A stretch of 64,000 nt of DNA from Bdellovibrionaceae bacterium UBA2316 (GTDB taxonomy: Bacteria; Bdellovibrionota; Bdellovibrionia; Bdellovibrionales; Bdellovibrionaceae), in NCBI GenBank assembly GCA_002345205.1, contig DDVI01000002.1, forward strand, positions 1-64,000, given 5' to 3'. Made by a program: the position numbers and the translations under genes. The notes below the pieces were generated by a model, which made no database searches, was not told where the DNA came from, and saw only the letters and a list, made by a program, of their open reading frames with translations. Positions 36,766-44,607 of the stretch are shown here, one piece after another (positions within the stretch are counted from its first letter, which is position 1; every line of letters begins with the position of its first letter).

Positions 36766-37424
36766 AAACTCATTTTACTTACAGAGCCATTCATTAGCTC
36801 GATTACTTTTTTGTTTTTACGTTTCACTAATTCGTGGTCGTGGGTAGCGATAACAACCGTTGTGCCTTGGGAACACACCTTTTCAAATACGTCGATGATT
36901 TTACTGCTCATTTCAGGATCCAGATTTCCCGTCGGCTCGTCGGCGATTAATACACCTGGTTGATGGATAATGGCCCGAGCAATAGCAGTTCTTTGTTGTT
37001 CCCCACCAGAAAGATATTCCGGAAACTGCTCCAGTTTTTCTGAAAGCCCAACAAGATCTAAAACCTCTATCGCTCTTTTTTTTATAAAGCTTTCATGATG
37101 TTTTTGAATTTTGAGAGGCAAACATACATTTTCATACACGGTTCTATCAGGTAGTAATTTGAAATCCTGAAAAACGATTCCGAGTTTTCTTCGATAGTTC
37201 GCTAAATCATTTTCTTTAATATTATTTAAATCAAAACTTCCTACGGAAATTTTACCTGAAGTTGGATAATCATATCCTGTAATCATTTTGAAAAATGTAG
37301 ATTTTCCAGCACCCGACGGCCCCGTCAGAAAGACGAATTCACCAGATTCAATCTTCAAATTAATATCCTTAAGAGCATGGATTTTTTTATCGTAAGACTT
37401 ATATAAATGCGAAAATTCTATCAT
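36762..37424 (-). CDS. ftsE: Cell division ATP-binding protein FtsE
   Basis: A 220-residue ABC ATPase. Walker A is GPSGAGKST (about residues 35-43), followed by the Q-loop in FQDFKLLPDRTVYENV, the signature LSGGEQQR, Walker B VLIADEPTGNLD and the H-loop THDHELV. IEFSHLYKSYD at the N-terminus and close linkage to ftsX distinguish it from other ABC proteins. It is the first gene of the ftsE-ftsX-envC-ctpA unit. No strong ribosome site is seen before ATG 37424. Confidence 0.94.
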   Translation of the reverse strand: MIEFSHLYKSYDKKIHALKDINLKIESGEFVFLTGPSGAGKSTFFKMITGYDYPTSGKISVGSFDLNNIKENDLANYRRKLGIVFQDFKLLPDRTVYENVCLPLKIQKHHESFIKKRAIEVLDLVGLSEKLEQFPEYLSGGEQQRTAIARAIIHQPGVLIADEPTGNLDPEMSSKIIDVFEKVCSQGTTVVIATHDHELVKRKNKKVIELMNGSVSKMSL

Positions 37425-37542
37425 AACTAAATGATAAATCTGGGCGATCTGAATTTGAATTTTGAAATGGTGATTATTGATCTTCTTTATCTAAGTCCGG
37501 CATCAAAACACCATAGACCAAGGTTGGGCCCAGCGTGAAAGG

Positions 37543-37998
37543 CTATTGGTTCGAGTTCAGAATTTCAAACTGCAAAATTGATTCGTTATATTTGATAGTG
37601 TACAGGCGCGCAGTCATTTCCGAATCAAACACGGGAACCAAAATTTCCAAGTTTTCATCTTCATCAATATTAGTGAAAACAAGGTTAGTAGCTTCCCCTT
37701 TAAAGGAAAAGTGACCTTCTTTTTTCTGTCCTAAATCTAATTTCTGCTGAAATTCTAACGTTTCGGTCTTTGGATCTTCTTTGTAAATTTCCACAAAGAT
37801 ATTTTCTTTCTGACGAATTTTCAAAATTACGTAGGTGCCAGAACCGGGGCTTAAATTACCAATGACTTTGCCAAGAATCGTTCTGTGTTCGGTTACAAAG
37901 TATTCTTTGAACTTCTTTTTGAAATTCGGAACCGCCAAAACGACAGCCATTGATAGGGCCATTAGAAATAAAAAAGCGACAAGTAGTGGTGAACGCAT
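37543..37998 (-). CDS. Membrane-anchored protein of unknown function
   Basis: A 151-residue protein with one N-terminal membrane helix (LLVAFLFLMALSMAVVLAV) and a beta-rich soluble part with acidic patches (FTNIDEDENLEILVPVFDSE), resembling an FG-GAP/VCBS-like strand pattern but too short to assign. It precedes ftsE on the same strand by 118 bases. Family not recognised. Confidence 0.55.
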   Translation of the reverse strand: MRSPLLVAFLFLMALSMAVVLAVPNFKKKFKEYFVTEHRTILGKVIGNLSPGSGTYVILKIRQKENIFVEIYKEDPKTETLEFQQKLDLGQKKEGHFSFKGEATNLVFTNIDEDENLEILVPVFDSEMTARLYTIKYNESILQFEILNSNQ

Positions 37999-38214
37999 CT
38001 TTCAAAATCATTGCATAATGAAACTTAAACGACAAGGACTCTGTCGACAAAGGAGGAGTTTTTTGACCTAAAAATCGAAATTTTATATTTTTTTTTAAGA
38101 AAGTGAATATTTTTGAAAAAACACACTGGCACGAACTTCATATCGTCAAAATAAACTCAGGCAAAGCACACAGTTTCGCTCTGTCATAAATGTTTCCATT
38201 GTGACTTTTTTTGT

Positions 38215-38254
38215 GTCAAAAGTTTTGACAGGATTTTTTTTCCCTTGAGAGAAT
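38215..38254 (+). promoter_or_regulatory. Promoter with a palindrome over its -35 box
   Basis: GTCAAAAGTTTTGAC (38215-38229) is a perfect palindrome with 7-bp arms around one base. It overlaps TTGACA (38225-38230), and GAGAAT (38249-38254) lies 18 bases on, a 4/6 match to -10. The arrangement suggests a repressed promoter for the 38332-40756 operon. The rest of the 333-base gap (37999-38331) shows no gene. Confidence 0.5.
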
Positions 38255-38277
38255 CCTAACAATCTAAACAAATTTCA

Positions 38278-38305
38278 CACTATACCTATTAAATAAGGTA
38301 TAGTG
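38278..38305 (+). repeat. Inverted repeat in the 5' leader of the secreted-protein operon
   Basis: CACTATACC (38278-38286) and GGTATAGTG (38297-38305) are perfect 9-base inverted arms around an A+T-only 10-base loop, 26 bases before ATG 38332. It could be an operator or an mRNA hairpin; no T run follows, so it is not a terminator. Confidence 0.6.
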
Positions 38306-38331
38306 CTCAAAATGATTTTGCGTGAGGATTT

Positions 38332-39114
38332 ATGAAAAATTTGTTTTCTAAGATGATTATAGCTGGCTTCATTCTTTTTTCCCCTTTAGCAGGTTTAGCT
38401 GCCGACGGAACACCGACTGTAAAAAAGACGCCTATGAAAACACAAGCCAAAGCAACTTCGCAAGCTAAGGAAGATGCGGAAAAACCAGCAGCGAATGCGG
38501 CTTTAGTGGCAATCTTAAATCAAATCACTCTTGCAAAGTTGGATTTCGATATTGACTTGTCAATGAAGGTTACAGAGAAAAATGGCGAGAGCGCGACTGC
38601 AATCGACTTTAAGTATCTAGATATTTCGATGTTGGTTAAATTTAGAGATCAGCTTCTTTATAATTTCGTTGACGAAGAAAAAACGGCAGCTCAATTGAAA
38701 AAAGTTATCCCGGCCGTAAGCTTTACCACAAAAGACATGTATGTCGTTTCAAAAGTTAGATCGGGCGAAAAGGGAAAAATGAAGTTTACTGTTCGGTTCT
38801 GCCAAAGCTACTCTCAAAATAATGATTACTGCGATACATTCGAAGATAAAAAACTATTAGATGTGTCTGTTAAAAGTCCAAATTTTGGTATGTTCGACAT
38901 GAGAATCAAAGATATCAATGTGGATTTCGAACAAAAGCTAGCAGACGGAAAGTTTTCGTTCTCGGGAACGTGCACGGCTTGGAAAAGCGGGTTTGATATC
39001 GAAACTCCCGACAAAACGGTCATGAAGCCCGCAGTGTGTGAATTCGGTGGCGTTTTTGATTCTAAAGCAGCAGTTAAATTTGATGGTAACTTCAAATTAA
39101 GATCTAAGAAATAG
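38332..39114 (+). CDS. Secreted protein of unknown function, operon gene 1
   Basis: A 260-residue exported protein with signal peptide (MIIAGFILFSPLAGLAA), a low-complexity Lys/Ala/Thr linker (about residues 27-55) and a beta-rich domain with four cysteines (RFCQSYSQNNDYCDTF, GTCTAWKSG, AVCEFGG) probably paired in the periplasm. AGGAT precedes ATG 38332. First of three consecutive secreted unknowns whose cysteine-containing beta domains look broadly alike in composition; common ancestry was not established. Confidence 0.6.
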   Translation: MKNLFSKMIIAGFILFSPLAGLAADGTPTVKKTPMKTQAKATSQAKEDAEKPAANAALVAILNQITLAKLDFDIDLSMKVTEKNGESATAIDFKYLDISMLVKFRDQLLYNFVDEEKTAAQLKKVIPAVSFTTKDMYVVSKVRSGEKGKMKFTVRFCQSYSQNNDYCDTFEDKKLLDVSVKSPNFGMFDMRIKDINVDFEQKLADGKFSFSGTCTAWKSGFDIETPDKTVMKPAVCEFGGVFDSKAAVKFDGNFKLRSKK

Positions 39115-39128
39115 TAGGGATGCTCACA

Positions 39129-39932
39129 ATGAAAACTTTGAGCTGGCTATTAGCCACTCTATTTTTATCACCGCTGGCAATGGCGGTTTTAGCTGAAGGC
39201 CCTGCGCCGGCATTACCGACTTCCTTTGATAAGGCTAGTAAGGTGTATCGTTTTGTCAGTAGCGCCGTATTCGACATTGATAAAATTTTAACCGAAATTG
39301 GTATTAACGTTTATGCGTGTAAGCTGGATAATAGCACTTCGAAAAGCTACCGAGGCGTGGGCGCGTGCATTTATGGATCTGCGAATTACACGTTTAAAGA
39401 AAAAAAACCAAGCATTTTTTGGCTGTGGGTAATAAATCCCGAAGGCAAATATCTACCACCCTTGAAATTGGAATGGAAAACAGGTCATAAAGATTGGGGC
39501 TCACTAGGCGGTGAGTTTGCCTTCCTATCATTTGAAAATTTCTTCGGCCGCTTCACAAGAAAAATCAATCGCGTGGTCAGCGAAGAAGGTTCCTCAGCGT
39601 GTACAACCAGCAGTCCAACTGACCGCGATTTAGGTAATTTTATTGGCGATATTTCAATTACGTTTCCCAAAGGGCACAAAGTTTCAGAGTACTTCGTTAT
39701 TGAAAAACTGGATGGATTGAATGCCGAGCAAATTAACATGCACGCGGCGACTCCATTTTATCTAAACAAAAAAAGAGCGTATAAAGTTCAAGCTACTATA
39801 AAGAGTGATGGTTCTGAATACTTGCATATATCGATGCTTACAAACTTCAACTTAGTTTCACAGCGCGACTCGTGTTTCAAGGGCAGTTTACAGCGACAAA
39901 TCGCTGACCCGGCTGGGAGCCAGCTACCATGA
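39129..39932 (+). CDS. Secreted protein of unknown function, operon gene 2
   Basis: ATG 39129 is preferred over 39120 because AGGG is 9-10 bases upstream of it and overlaps the other. The product starts MKTLSWLLATLFLSPLAMA, a signal peptide, followed by a ~245-residue beta-rich domain with cysteines (VYACKLD, GACIYGS, SACTTSS, DSCFKGS). It lies 14 bases after the previous stop, and its own stop overlaps the next start (ATGA). No family recognised. Confidence 0.6.
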   Translation: MKTLSWLLATLFLSPLAMAVLAEGPAPALPTSFDKASKVYRFVSSAVFDIDKILTEIGINVYACKLDNSTSKSYRGVGACIYGSANYTFKEKKPSIFWLWVINPEGKYLPPLKLEWKTGHKDWGSLGGEFAFLSFENFFGRFTRKINRVVSEEGSSACTTSSPTDRDLGNFIGDISITFPKGHKVSEYFVIEKLDGLNAEQINMHAATPFYLNKKRAYKVQATIKSDGSEYLHISMLTNFNLVSQRDSCFKGSLQRQIADPAGSQLP

Positions 39933-40756
39933 GGCAAATTTATCTAATATTTTTTTCTGTGCTGGCTATCACCAACTCTAGTTTCGCTTTTGAGTACGGC
40001 TGCTCGTTACAGCCGCATGAACTCAACGCGTTTGGTACTAAGGTAACTTCAGCGGTTGCCAAGTTGAAAACCTCGGTCCCCAAAAACATACCCCTTCAGT
40101 CAGAATTCGAATTTGAAACTAAACAAGGCGAAAAGAAATTTTACGGAACCTTTGAAGGTTTCTTTCGTCCGCAAAATGACGATTTCTTTTCCATTATTCC
40201 AGTGCCAATATTGGGTTTTGACGTTACTAAAGATCGCATCGTGTTGTACGTATGTGCCCACTACAGCGAAAAAAAAGAGGAATCGCATTTAACGATCTAT
40301 TTCCTTCGCGGTTACCATTTGGATCCCCCCACGTTTGGCACATTTTTCGGAAATCTGATTTATGATCCGCAGATGAAAGTGAAGCCCGTGCCTGCAACTT
40401 TGCTTGGTATTGGCGAAATCAAAATGTTTTTCTTGCAGATTTTCCGATTTATCCCATTCGTAGATATCTATTTTGAAACCTTCAGTTTGGTACAGCGTTT
40501 TTTTGCTAATATGCTTGGTGACGTAACTGGCTTTGGTGTTGAACGTATTGAGTTAACTGAAGACTCCTTAAGAGTGTCTTCAGGTGTAGATCTGGCTTCA
40601 CCTCGTGAAGCCAGAATCAGTAAAACTTTTAAGATTAAGCGTCCGGAGCTTGGCCCCGGAGCTAACGGCGCTGCTAAAAAGTCCCTTACTGGTCCCGAGG
40701 AGAACGTACTTCGTGATCTTGAAGAGAATGTTGTCGAGTACGAAGAAGTTCCATAA
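39929..40756 (+). CDS. Secreted protein of unknown function, operon gene 3
   Basis: A 275-residue exported protein (signal MRQIYLIFFSVLAITNSSFA) coupled to gene 2 by a 4-base overlap. It contains FEYGCSLQPHEL and a beta-rich body with two hydrophobic stretches around residues 150-185 that may be amphipathic. The C-terminus is acidic. Its last 71 bases overlap the end of the oppositely oriented membrane-protein gene, a long convergent overlap. No family recognised. Confidence 0.6.
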   Translation: MRQIYLIFFSVLAITNSSFAFEYGCSLQPHELNAFGTKVTSAVAKLKTSVPKNIPLQSEFEFETKQGEKKFYGTFEGFFRPQNDDFFSIIPVPILGFDVTKDRIVLYVCAHYSEKKEESHLTIYFLRGYHLDPPTFGTFFGNLIYDPQMKVKPVPATLLGIGEIKMFFLQIFRFIPFVDIYFETFSLVQRFFANMLGDVTGFGVERIELTEDSLRVSSGVDLASPREARISKTFKIKRPELGPGANGAAKKSLTGPEENVLRDLEENVVEYEEVP

Positions 40757-41975
40757 CTTTGGCAATTCGTTCGTAAAAAGCAGATATCAAAATTAACCCA
40801 ATACCTACTATGGCATAGAACAACCACGGAGATTTACGATAAATCTCCGTAATAAAATCAAAGTAGTAGGTTAAGCATAGTATTACGTTCAAACCACTCA
40901 TCAACAAAAGCCACTTAAAACTCCGTCTAAATGAATACACCGTTAATGAAACCGCTACTAAAATTCCCACCGCATGAGTCTCGAATTTCCAGGTATTCAG
41001 CACAGAGTGGCTGATGGCGATATTAACCCAAAAGATAATTCCATCTATGTAAACCTCATAGGTAGATTCCTTAGCTCGATACACAAGATACGAAATGAGC
41101 GCCATACCTCCAAATAAAACATAAGGAAAAAATAAACTCGTAATCGGTTCAATTTCGGGCCGTCTCAAATACAAAAAGAACGTGTGCTCCGTAAAAAACG
41201 ACCACGCTCCTAGTAACGAAACGTATCCGATACCAGTAAATAGTGATTCAACTTCTTTTTCATCGCGACTGACGGCCTTATTAGGGACAAATATCAATGC
41301 CGTACCTAGGACGCCAAATAAAGTTGAGAAATAGTAAGCGTTCACTGGATAGTAGAGTGAACGTATCATTAACGTTAGTATCGGAGCACTTAATAAGGCA
41401 AAGAACCCAATACGATTCCATCTGTCTTCAATCGCGACTTGAATTTTAAGTCGTTTGTAACCCCAAAATAAAATCACAAACTGGCTCAATAAGAATAGCG
41501 AGTTAGATACCGAATCACGCATTGGCAAAATCAAAAATGCATTTAGGGCCAAATACAACAACGCCGCCTCTACAAAACGCGACTTAATAATTGAATTAAA
41601 TCCTAGCAATGCGATAGGCACCAACGCTAACCCAGTCACCAATCCAATGATTAGGAAGTCAGACATAGGAATCGCAAAGCGAAACACTTCAGGCACGGCC
41701 ACAGCTCCAGGCTTCACGGACGAATAAACAATTGATCCAATTTGTGAAACGAGTGTTGTAATACCAAGGGCCGATAAGACCGCAAAGATTTTAGCAGTTA
41801 ATTTATCTTCAATTTGTCGCTGAAACAAAAATGCGAGGCCAGCCAAAATGGAAACAAAAGCAAAAAAAGAAAGATACTTATTCAAACCAGTAAGTTCATT
41901 CCAACCCTGAAGCATAAATGTAATACCCGACAAAACGACAGCAAATAAACCCACATAACGTAGTATCGATTTCAT
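40686..41975 (-). CDS. Polytopic membrane protein of unknown function
   Basis: A 429-residue inner-membrane protein with about 13 hydrophobic helices in pairs, somewhat like DUF2157/DUF4401-type proteins, though I cannot assign it. The last ~25 residues are hydrophilic and encoded in the 71-base overlap with the convergent secreted-protein gene, so the true end may be shorter in vivo. It diverges from the 42126 gene across a region with DnaA-box-like sites. Confidence 0.6.
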   Translation of the reverse strand: MKSILRYVGLFAVVLSGITFMLQGWNELTGLNKYLSFFAFVSILAGLAFLFQRQIEDKLTAKIFAVLSALGITTLVSQIGSIVYSSVKPGAVAVPEVFRFAIPMSDFLIIGLVTGLALVPIALLGFNSIIKSRFVEAALLYLALNAFLILPMRDSVSNSLFLLSQFVILFWGYKRLKIQVAIEDRWNRIGFFALLSAPILTLMIRSLYYPVNAYYFSTLFGVLGTALIFVPNKAVSRDEKEVESLFTGIGYVSLLGAWSFFTEHTFFLYLRRPEIEPITSLFFPYVLFGGMALISYLVYRAKESTYEVYIDGIIFWVNIAISHSVLNTWKFETHAVGILVAVSLTVYSFRRSFKWLLLMSGLNVILCLTYYFDFITEIYRKSPWLFYAIVGIGLILISAFYERIAKVMELLRTRQHSLQDHEVRSPRDQ

Positions 41976-42009
41976 ATTTCCTCCATGGAATAAGAATACA
42001 ATAATCCCA

Positions 42010-42061
42010 TGTGGAAATGTGGATATTGTTGTTACATTGTAACATGTGGATATGTGTATAA
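42010..42061 (-). other. Cluster of four DnaA-box-like 9-mers
   Basis: Read on the minus strand, four same-orientation 9-mers occur in 52 bases: ATTTCCACA (42010-42018), ATATCCACA (42018-42026 and again 42045-42053) and TTATACACA (42053-42061). The last fits TTWTNCACA exactly; the others miss at the first base only. A very A+T-rich tract follows to 42125. It could be a DnaA-binding control site or origin-like element; no dnaA gene is in the window. Confidence 0.4.
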
Positions 42062-42119
42062 CTATTTTGGTATAGTAAATGAGATTTTTATTGATTTTTA
42101 TATTTAGTTACATTGTAAT
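42031..42119. repeat. Two copies of a GTTACATTGTAA palindrome (operator candidates)
   Basis: GTTACATTGTAAC at 42031-42043 is a perfect palindrome with 6-base arms around one base; GTTACATTGTAAT at 42107-42119 differs only at the last base. Both lie in the divergent promoter region, the second 6 bases before ATG 42126. They look like operators for the adjacent winged-helix-like protein. Confidence 0.55.
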
Positions 42120-42125
42120 TTTTAT

Positions 42126-42926
42126 ATGAACTCAAAGCACTTTTATGCTTCCGTATTAGCCGCACACTCTAGCTCGATGCTAGATGGCTTTCGTCAGCGA
42201 GAAGTGCGGTTCTATATGGATCTATTTTCGAATTGGGTATTTGTGAAAATTAATAGCGAGCCCTTCCCCCTTCACAACACCCAGATTATGCGAAGCCTAC
42301 AGAATATGGTCCGGCTCGGATTAGCACGAAAGATGGGACGTAAAAATCCGCCCCGCTATAAGCTGACCCGAGCCGGGCTCATCCAGATGCTTAACGATCT
42401 GGTATCATTGCCTCTGAATGATTCGTATTCCGAGTTTTTTTTCGTCTACCAATTTATTGTCAATTACAAATCGCGAATTATAGATTTGCTCAACCAGGAT
42501 TCAAAACATTTCACAAAATCTAATTACCTAGATGTAGAATTTTTAATGGATGAAAAAAAATATCTGCATCGACAAATGGAACTTGTGAATCACGAAATTC
42601 GTCATTTAAAGGAACGCATTACAGATTCAGAACGATCAATTTCGCTATTCTATGAAATGAAAGCTAACAAGATCGATTCAGCTAAAATCTTTAAAACAAT
42701 CGAAACTAAATACCCCTACGAGCTTAATAATCAAAAGCGGCTATCTCAGCTGCTACAAGAAATCCCTGAACCTCTGAGGGAACGGGAAATTACGGAAGCC
42801 AACCAGAATCGTGTAAATTTGTTTTGGAAGCCCAAGCTGCAACATTTAGAGTCCTTTGGGCAGATCCTAAAAAGCATGGAACACACCAAATCCACAGAGA
42901 AAAAGGCCAAAAAAATTGACTTTTAG
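42126..42926 (+). CDS. Winged-helix-like regulator of unknown family
   Basis: A 266-residue cytosolic protein. The first ~100 residues have a winged-helix pattern (PLHNTQIMRSLQNMVRLGLA as the helix-turn-helix, RKNPPRYKLTRAGLIQML as wing and following helix), as in MarR/PadR-type regulators. The rest is helical with a coiled coil (about residues 150-190). No ribosome site is visible before the ATG, so the mRNA may be leaderless. It lies 26 bases upstream of the methylthioadenosine salvage genes and next to two palindromes, consistent with a regulator, but target and ligand are unknown. Confidence 0.5.
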   Translation: MNSKHFYASVLAAHSSSMLDGFRQREVRFYMDLFSNWVFVKINSEPFPLHNTQIMRSLQNMVRLGLARKMGRKNPPRYKLTRAGLIQMLNDLVSLPLNDSYSEFFFVYQFIVNYKSRIIDLLNQDSKHFTKSNYLDVEFLMDEKKYLHRQMELVNHEIRHLKERITDSERSISLFYEMKANKIDSAKIFKTIETKYPYELNNQKRLSQLLQEIPEPLREREITEANQNRVNLFWKPKLQHLESFGQILKSMEHTKSTEKKAKKIDF

Positions 42927-42952
42927 AGGAGATCGGCTACTACAAGGTCTCC

Positions 42953-43609
42953 ATGGAAAATATAAAAAATAAAATTATCGAAGTCTGCCAGCGCCTACAT
43001 GACCGAAACCTTTTAGCGGCAGCGGATGGTAACGTCAGTGTCAAAGAGGACACCCAAACTATTTGGATTACACCGACAGGCCAAACAAAGGCATTCATGG
43101 ACAATCGTGAGCTTGCTTGCATGACAATTGACAATCAAATTATTTCCGGAAAGCCTTCAAGCGAACGTAAACTTCATCTCGCTATCTATAAAAACTGTCC
43201 GACTGCAAAAGCCGTTGTTCATGCTCATCCACCCCACGCCATTGCTTGGTCGCTAGCATTTGGCAATATGACGGAACTTCCTTATAAAAGTCTTCCAGAA
43301 GTCATTCTAGCAACTGGAAAAATTCCAATAGTTCCCTACGCGCGACCAGGTAGCAATGAAATGGGCGATAGTCTTTTGCCATTCTTACCAGATCATAAAG
43401 TTTTAATTATGCAAAAACACGGTGCTGTGGCATGGGGTGAAACTTTGGATGAGGCGTATCGCGGTATCGAACGCGTTGAACATATTTCTTTTATTTTAAA
43501 ACTCGCGATCGAATTAAAAAATTTGAAAATTAATTTAGAAGAACTTCCCACCGATGAAATAAACGAACTTTTCGCAATGCGTTCGCAGATGGGTAATTTT
43601 AATCTATGA
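42953..43609 (+). CDS. Class II aldolase (methylthioribulose-phosphate aldolase-like)
   Basis: A 218-residue class II aldolase/adducin-family enzyme. DGNVSVK is the phosphate-binding loop, SSERKLHLAIY holds the catalytic Glu, VVHAHPPHA two zinc-binding His and KHGAVAWG the third His region. These residues follow fuculose-phosphate aldolase more closely than MtnB dehydratase. Because mtnA and mtnP follow directly (4-base overlap with mtnA), it most likely cleaves 5-methylthioribulose-1-phosphate or 5-deoxyribulose-1-phosphate to dihydroxyacetone phosphate and an aldehyde (DHAP shunt). MtnB activity remains the alternative. Confidence 0.7.
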   Translation: MENIKNKIIEVCQRLHDRNLLAAADGNVSVKEDTQTIWITPTGQTKAFMDNRELACMTIDNQIISGKPSSERKLHLAIYKNCPTAKAVVHAHPPHAIAWSLAFGNMTELPYKSLPEVILATGKIPIVPYARPGSNEMGDSLLPFLPDHKVLIMQKHGAVAWGETLDEAYRGIERVEHISFILKLAIELKNLKINLEELPTDEINELFAMRSQMGNFNL

Positions 43610-44607
43610 AATCACTATCCACACTATCGCTAAAGTGGTCACCTTCAGAATTTCAGCTGCTTGATCAAACTCTATTACCTAAAAAAGAAGTTTGGATTAA
43701 AATCGAAAATTTAGATCAAATGATCGAAGCCATTAAATCATTGCGCGTCCGCGGAGCCCCTTTGATTGGCGTTAGCGCCTGCCTTTTCCTGGCGTATCAG
43801 GCCCTTCGTGGTCAGGATTTAAAATCGTTAAATAAAGACGCGCAACTTTTAAAAGAAGCACGTCCAACTGCTGTTAATTTGATGAATAATATCGATCAGC
43901 TCCTAAAACATTTTTCCACAGCTGACGACATTGTATCTGAGGCCGTTAGAATTTTTAATGAAGACCAAACACTATGTGACAATATGTCTACACTGGGCGC
44001 CGAGTTAATCCAAAACGGTGATACTATTTTAACTCACTGTAATACAGGATCACTGGCTACGGCAGGCGCGGGAACAGCGTTGGGTGTAATTAAGAAAGCA
44101 CATCAGCAAGGTAAAAAAATTCATGTCTATGTTGATGAAACGCGCCCTTTATTACAAGGTGCTCGCTTAACAGCCTGGGAATTAGCGAAAGAAAAAATTC
44201 CATTTACGTTAATTACAGATTCAATGGCGGCCTTTCTTATGAGGCAAGGCAAAGTTACAAAAGCCTTTGTTGGCTGCGACCGGATTGCTACTAACGGCGA
44301 CTTCGCTAATAAAATTGGAACATACTCGGTCGCGGCGCTATGCCATCTACATAAAATTCCGTTTTATGTGGTAGGACCGCGCACCACTGTAGATTCAAAA
44401 TGTCCAAGCGGAAAAGACATTCCGATAGAAGAGCGCATTTCGAACGAAGTCACTGGTTTTCATTCCTCAAACGAATCTATAAATTGGGCTCCTGAAAATA
44501 CAAAGGTATATAATCCTTCGTTTGATGTGACCCCAAATGAATACGTTACAGCTTGGGTACTGGATCATAAAATTATCACGCACGAAAATTTGGGAGATTT
44601 ATGTTAG
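43606..44607 (+). CDS. mtnA: Methylthioribose-1-phosphate isomerase
   Basis: A 333-residue isomerase converting 5-methylthioribose-1-phosphate to the ribulose form. RGAPLIGVSACLFLAYQA, LTHCNTGSLATAG (catalytic Cys), YVDETRPLLQGARLTAWEL and CDRIATNGDFANKIGTY (catalytic Asp) are the family signatures; the last usually begins GADRI. It belongs to the eIF2B-alpha-like fold. It overlaps the aldolase by 4 bases and mtnP by 7. Confidence 0.93.
   Translation: MKSLSTLSLKWSPSEFQLLDQTLLPKKEVWIKIENLDQMIEAIKSLRVRGAPLIGVSACLFLAYQALRGQDLKSLNKDAQLLKEARPTAVNLMNNIDQLLKHFSTADDIVSEAVRIFNEDQTLCDNMSTLGAELIQNGDTILTHCNTGSLATAGAGTALGVIKKAHQQGKKIHVYVDETRPLLQGARLTAWELAKEKIPFTLITDSMAAFLMRQGKVTKAFVGCDRIATNGDFANKIGTYSVAALCHLHKIPFYVVGPRTTVDSKCPSGKDIPIEERISNEVTGFHSSNESINWAPENTKVYNPSFDVTPNEYVTAWVLDHKIITHENLGDLC

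Noticed and set aside
37543..37620. GGTTCGAGTTC resembling a tRNA T-arm
   Set aside because: No acceptor or anticodon stems fit around it, and it lies at the end of a protein gene.
42953..43609. Calling the aldolase MtnB (methylthioribulose-1-phosphate dehydratase)
   Set aside because: Active-site segments look more like fuculose-phosphate/Ald2 aldolases and the later mtnC/mtnD genes are absent nearby; kept as an alternative.
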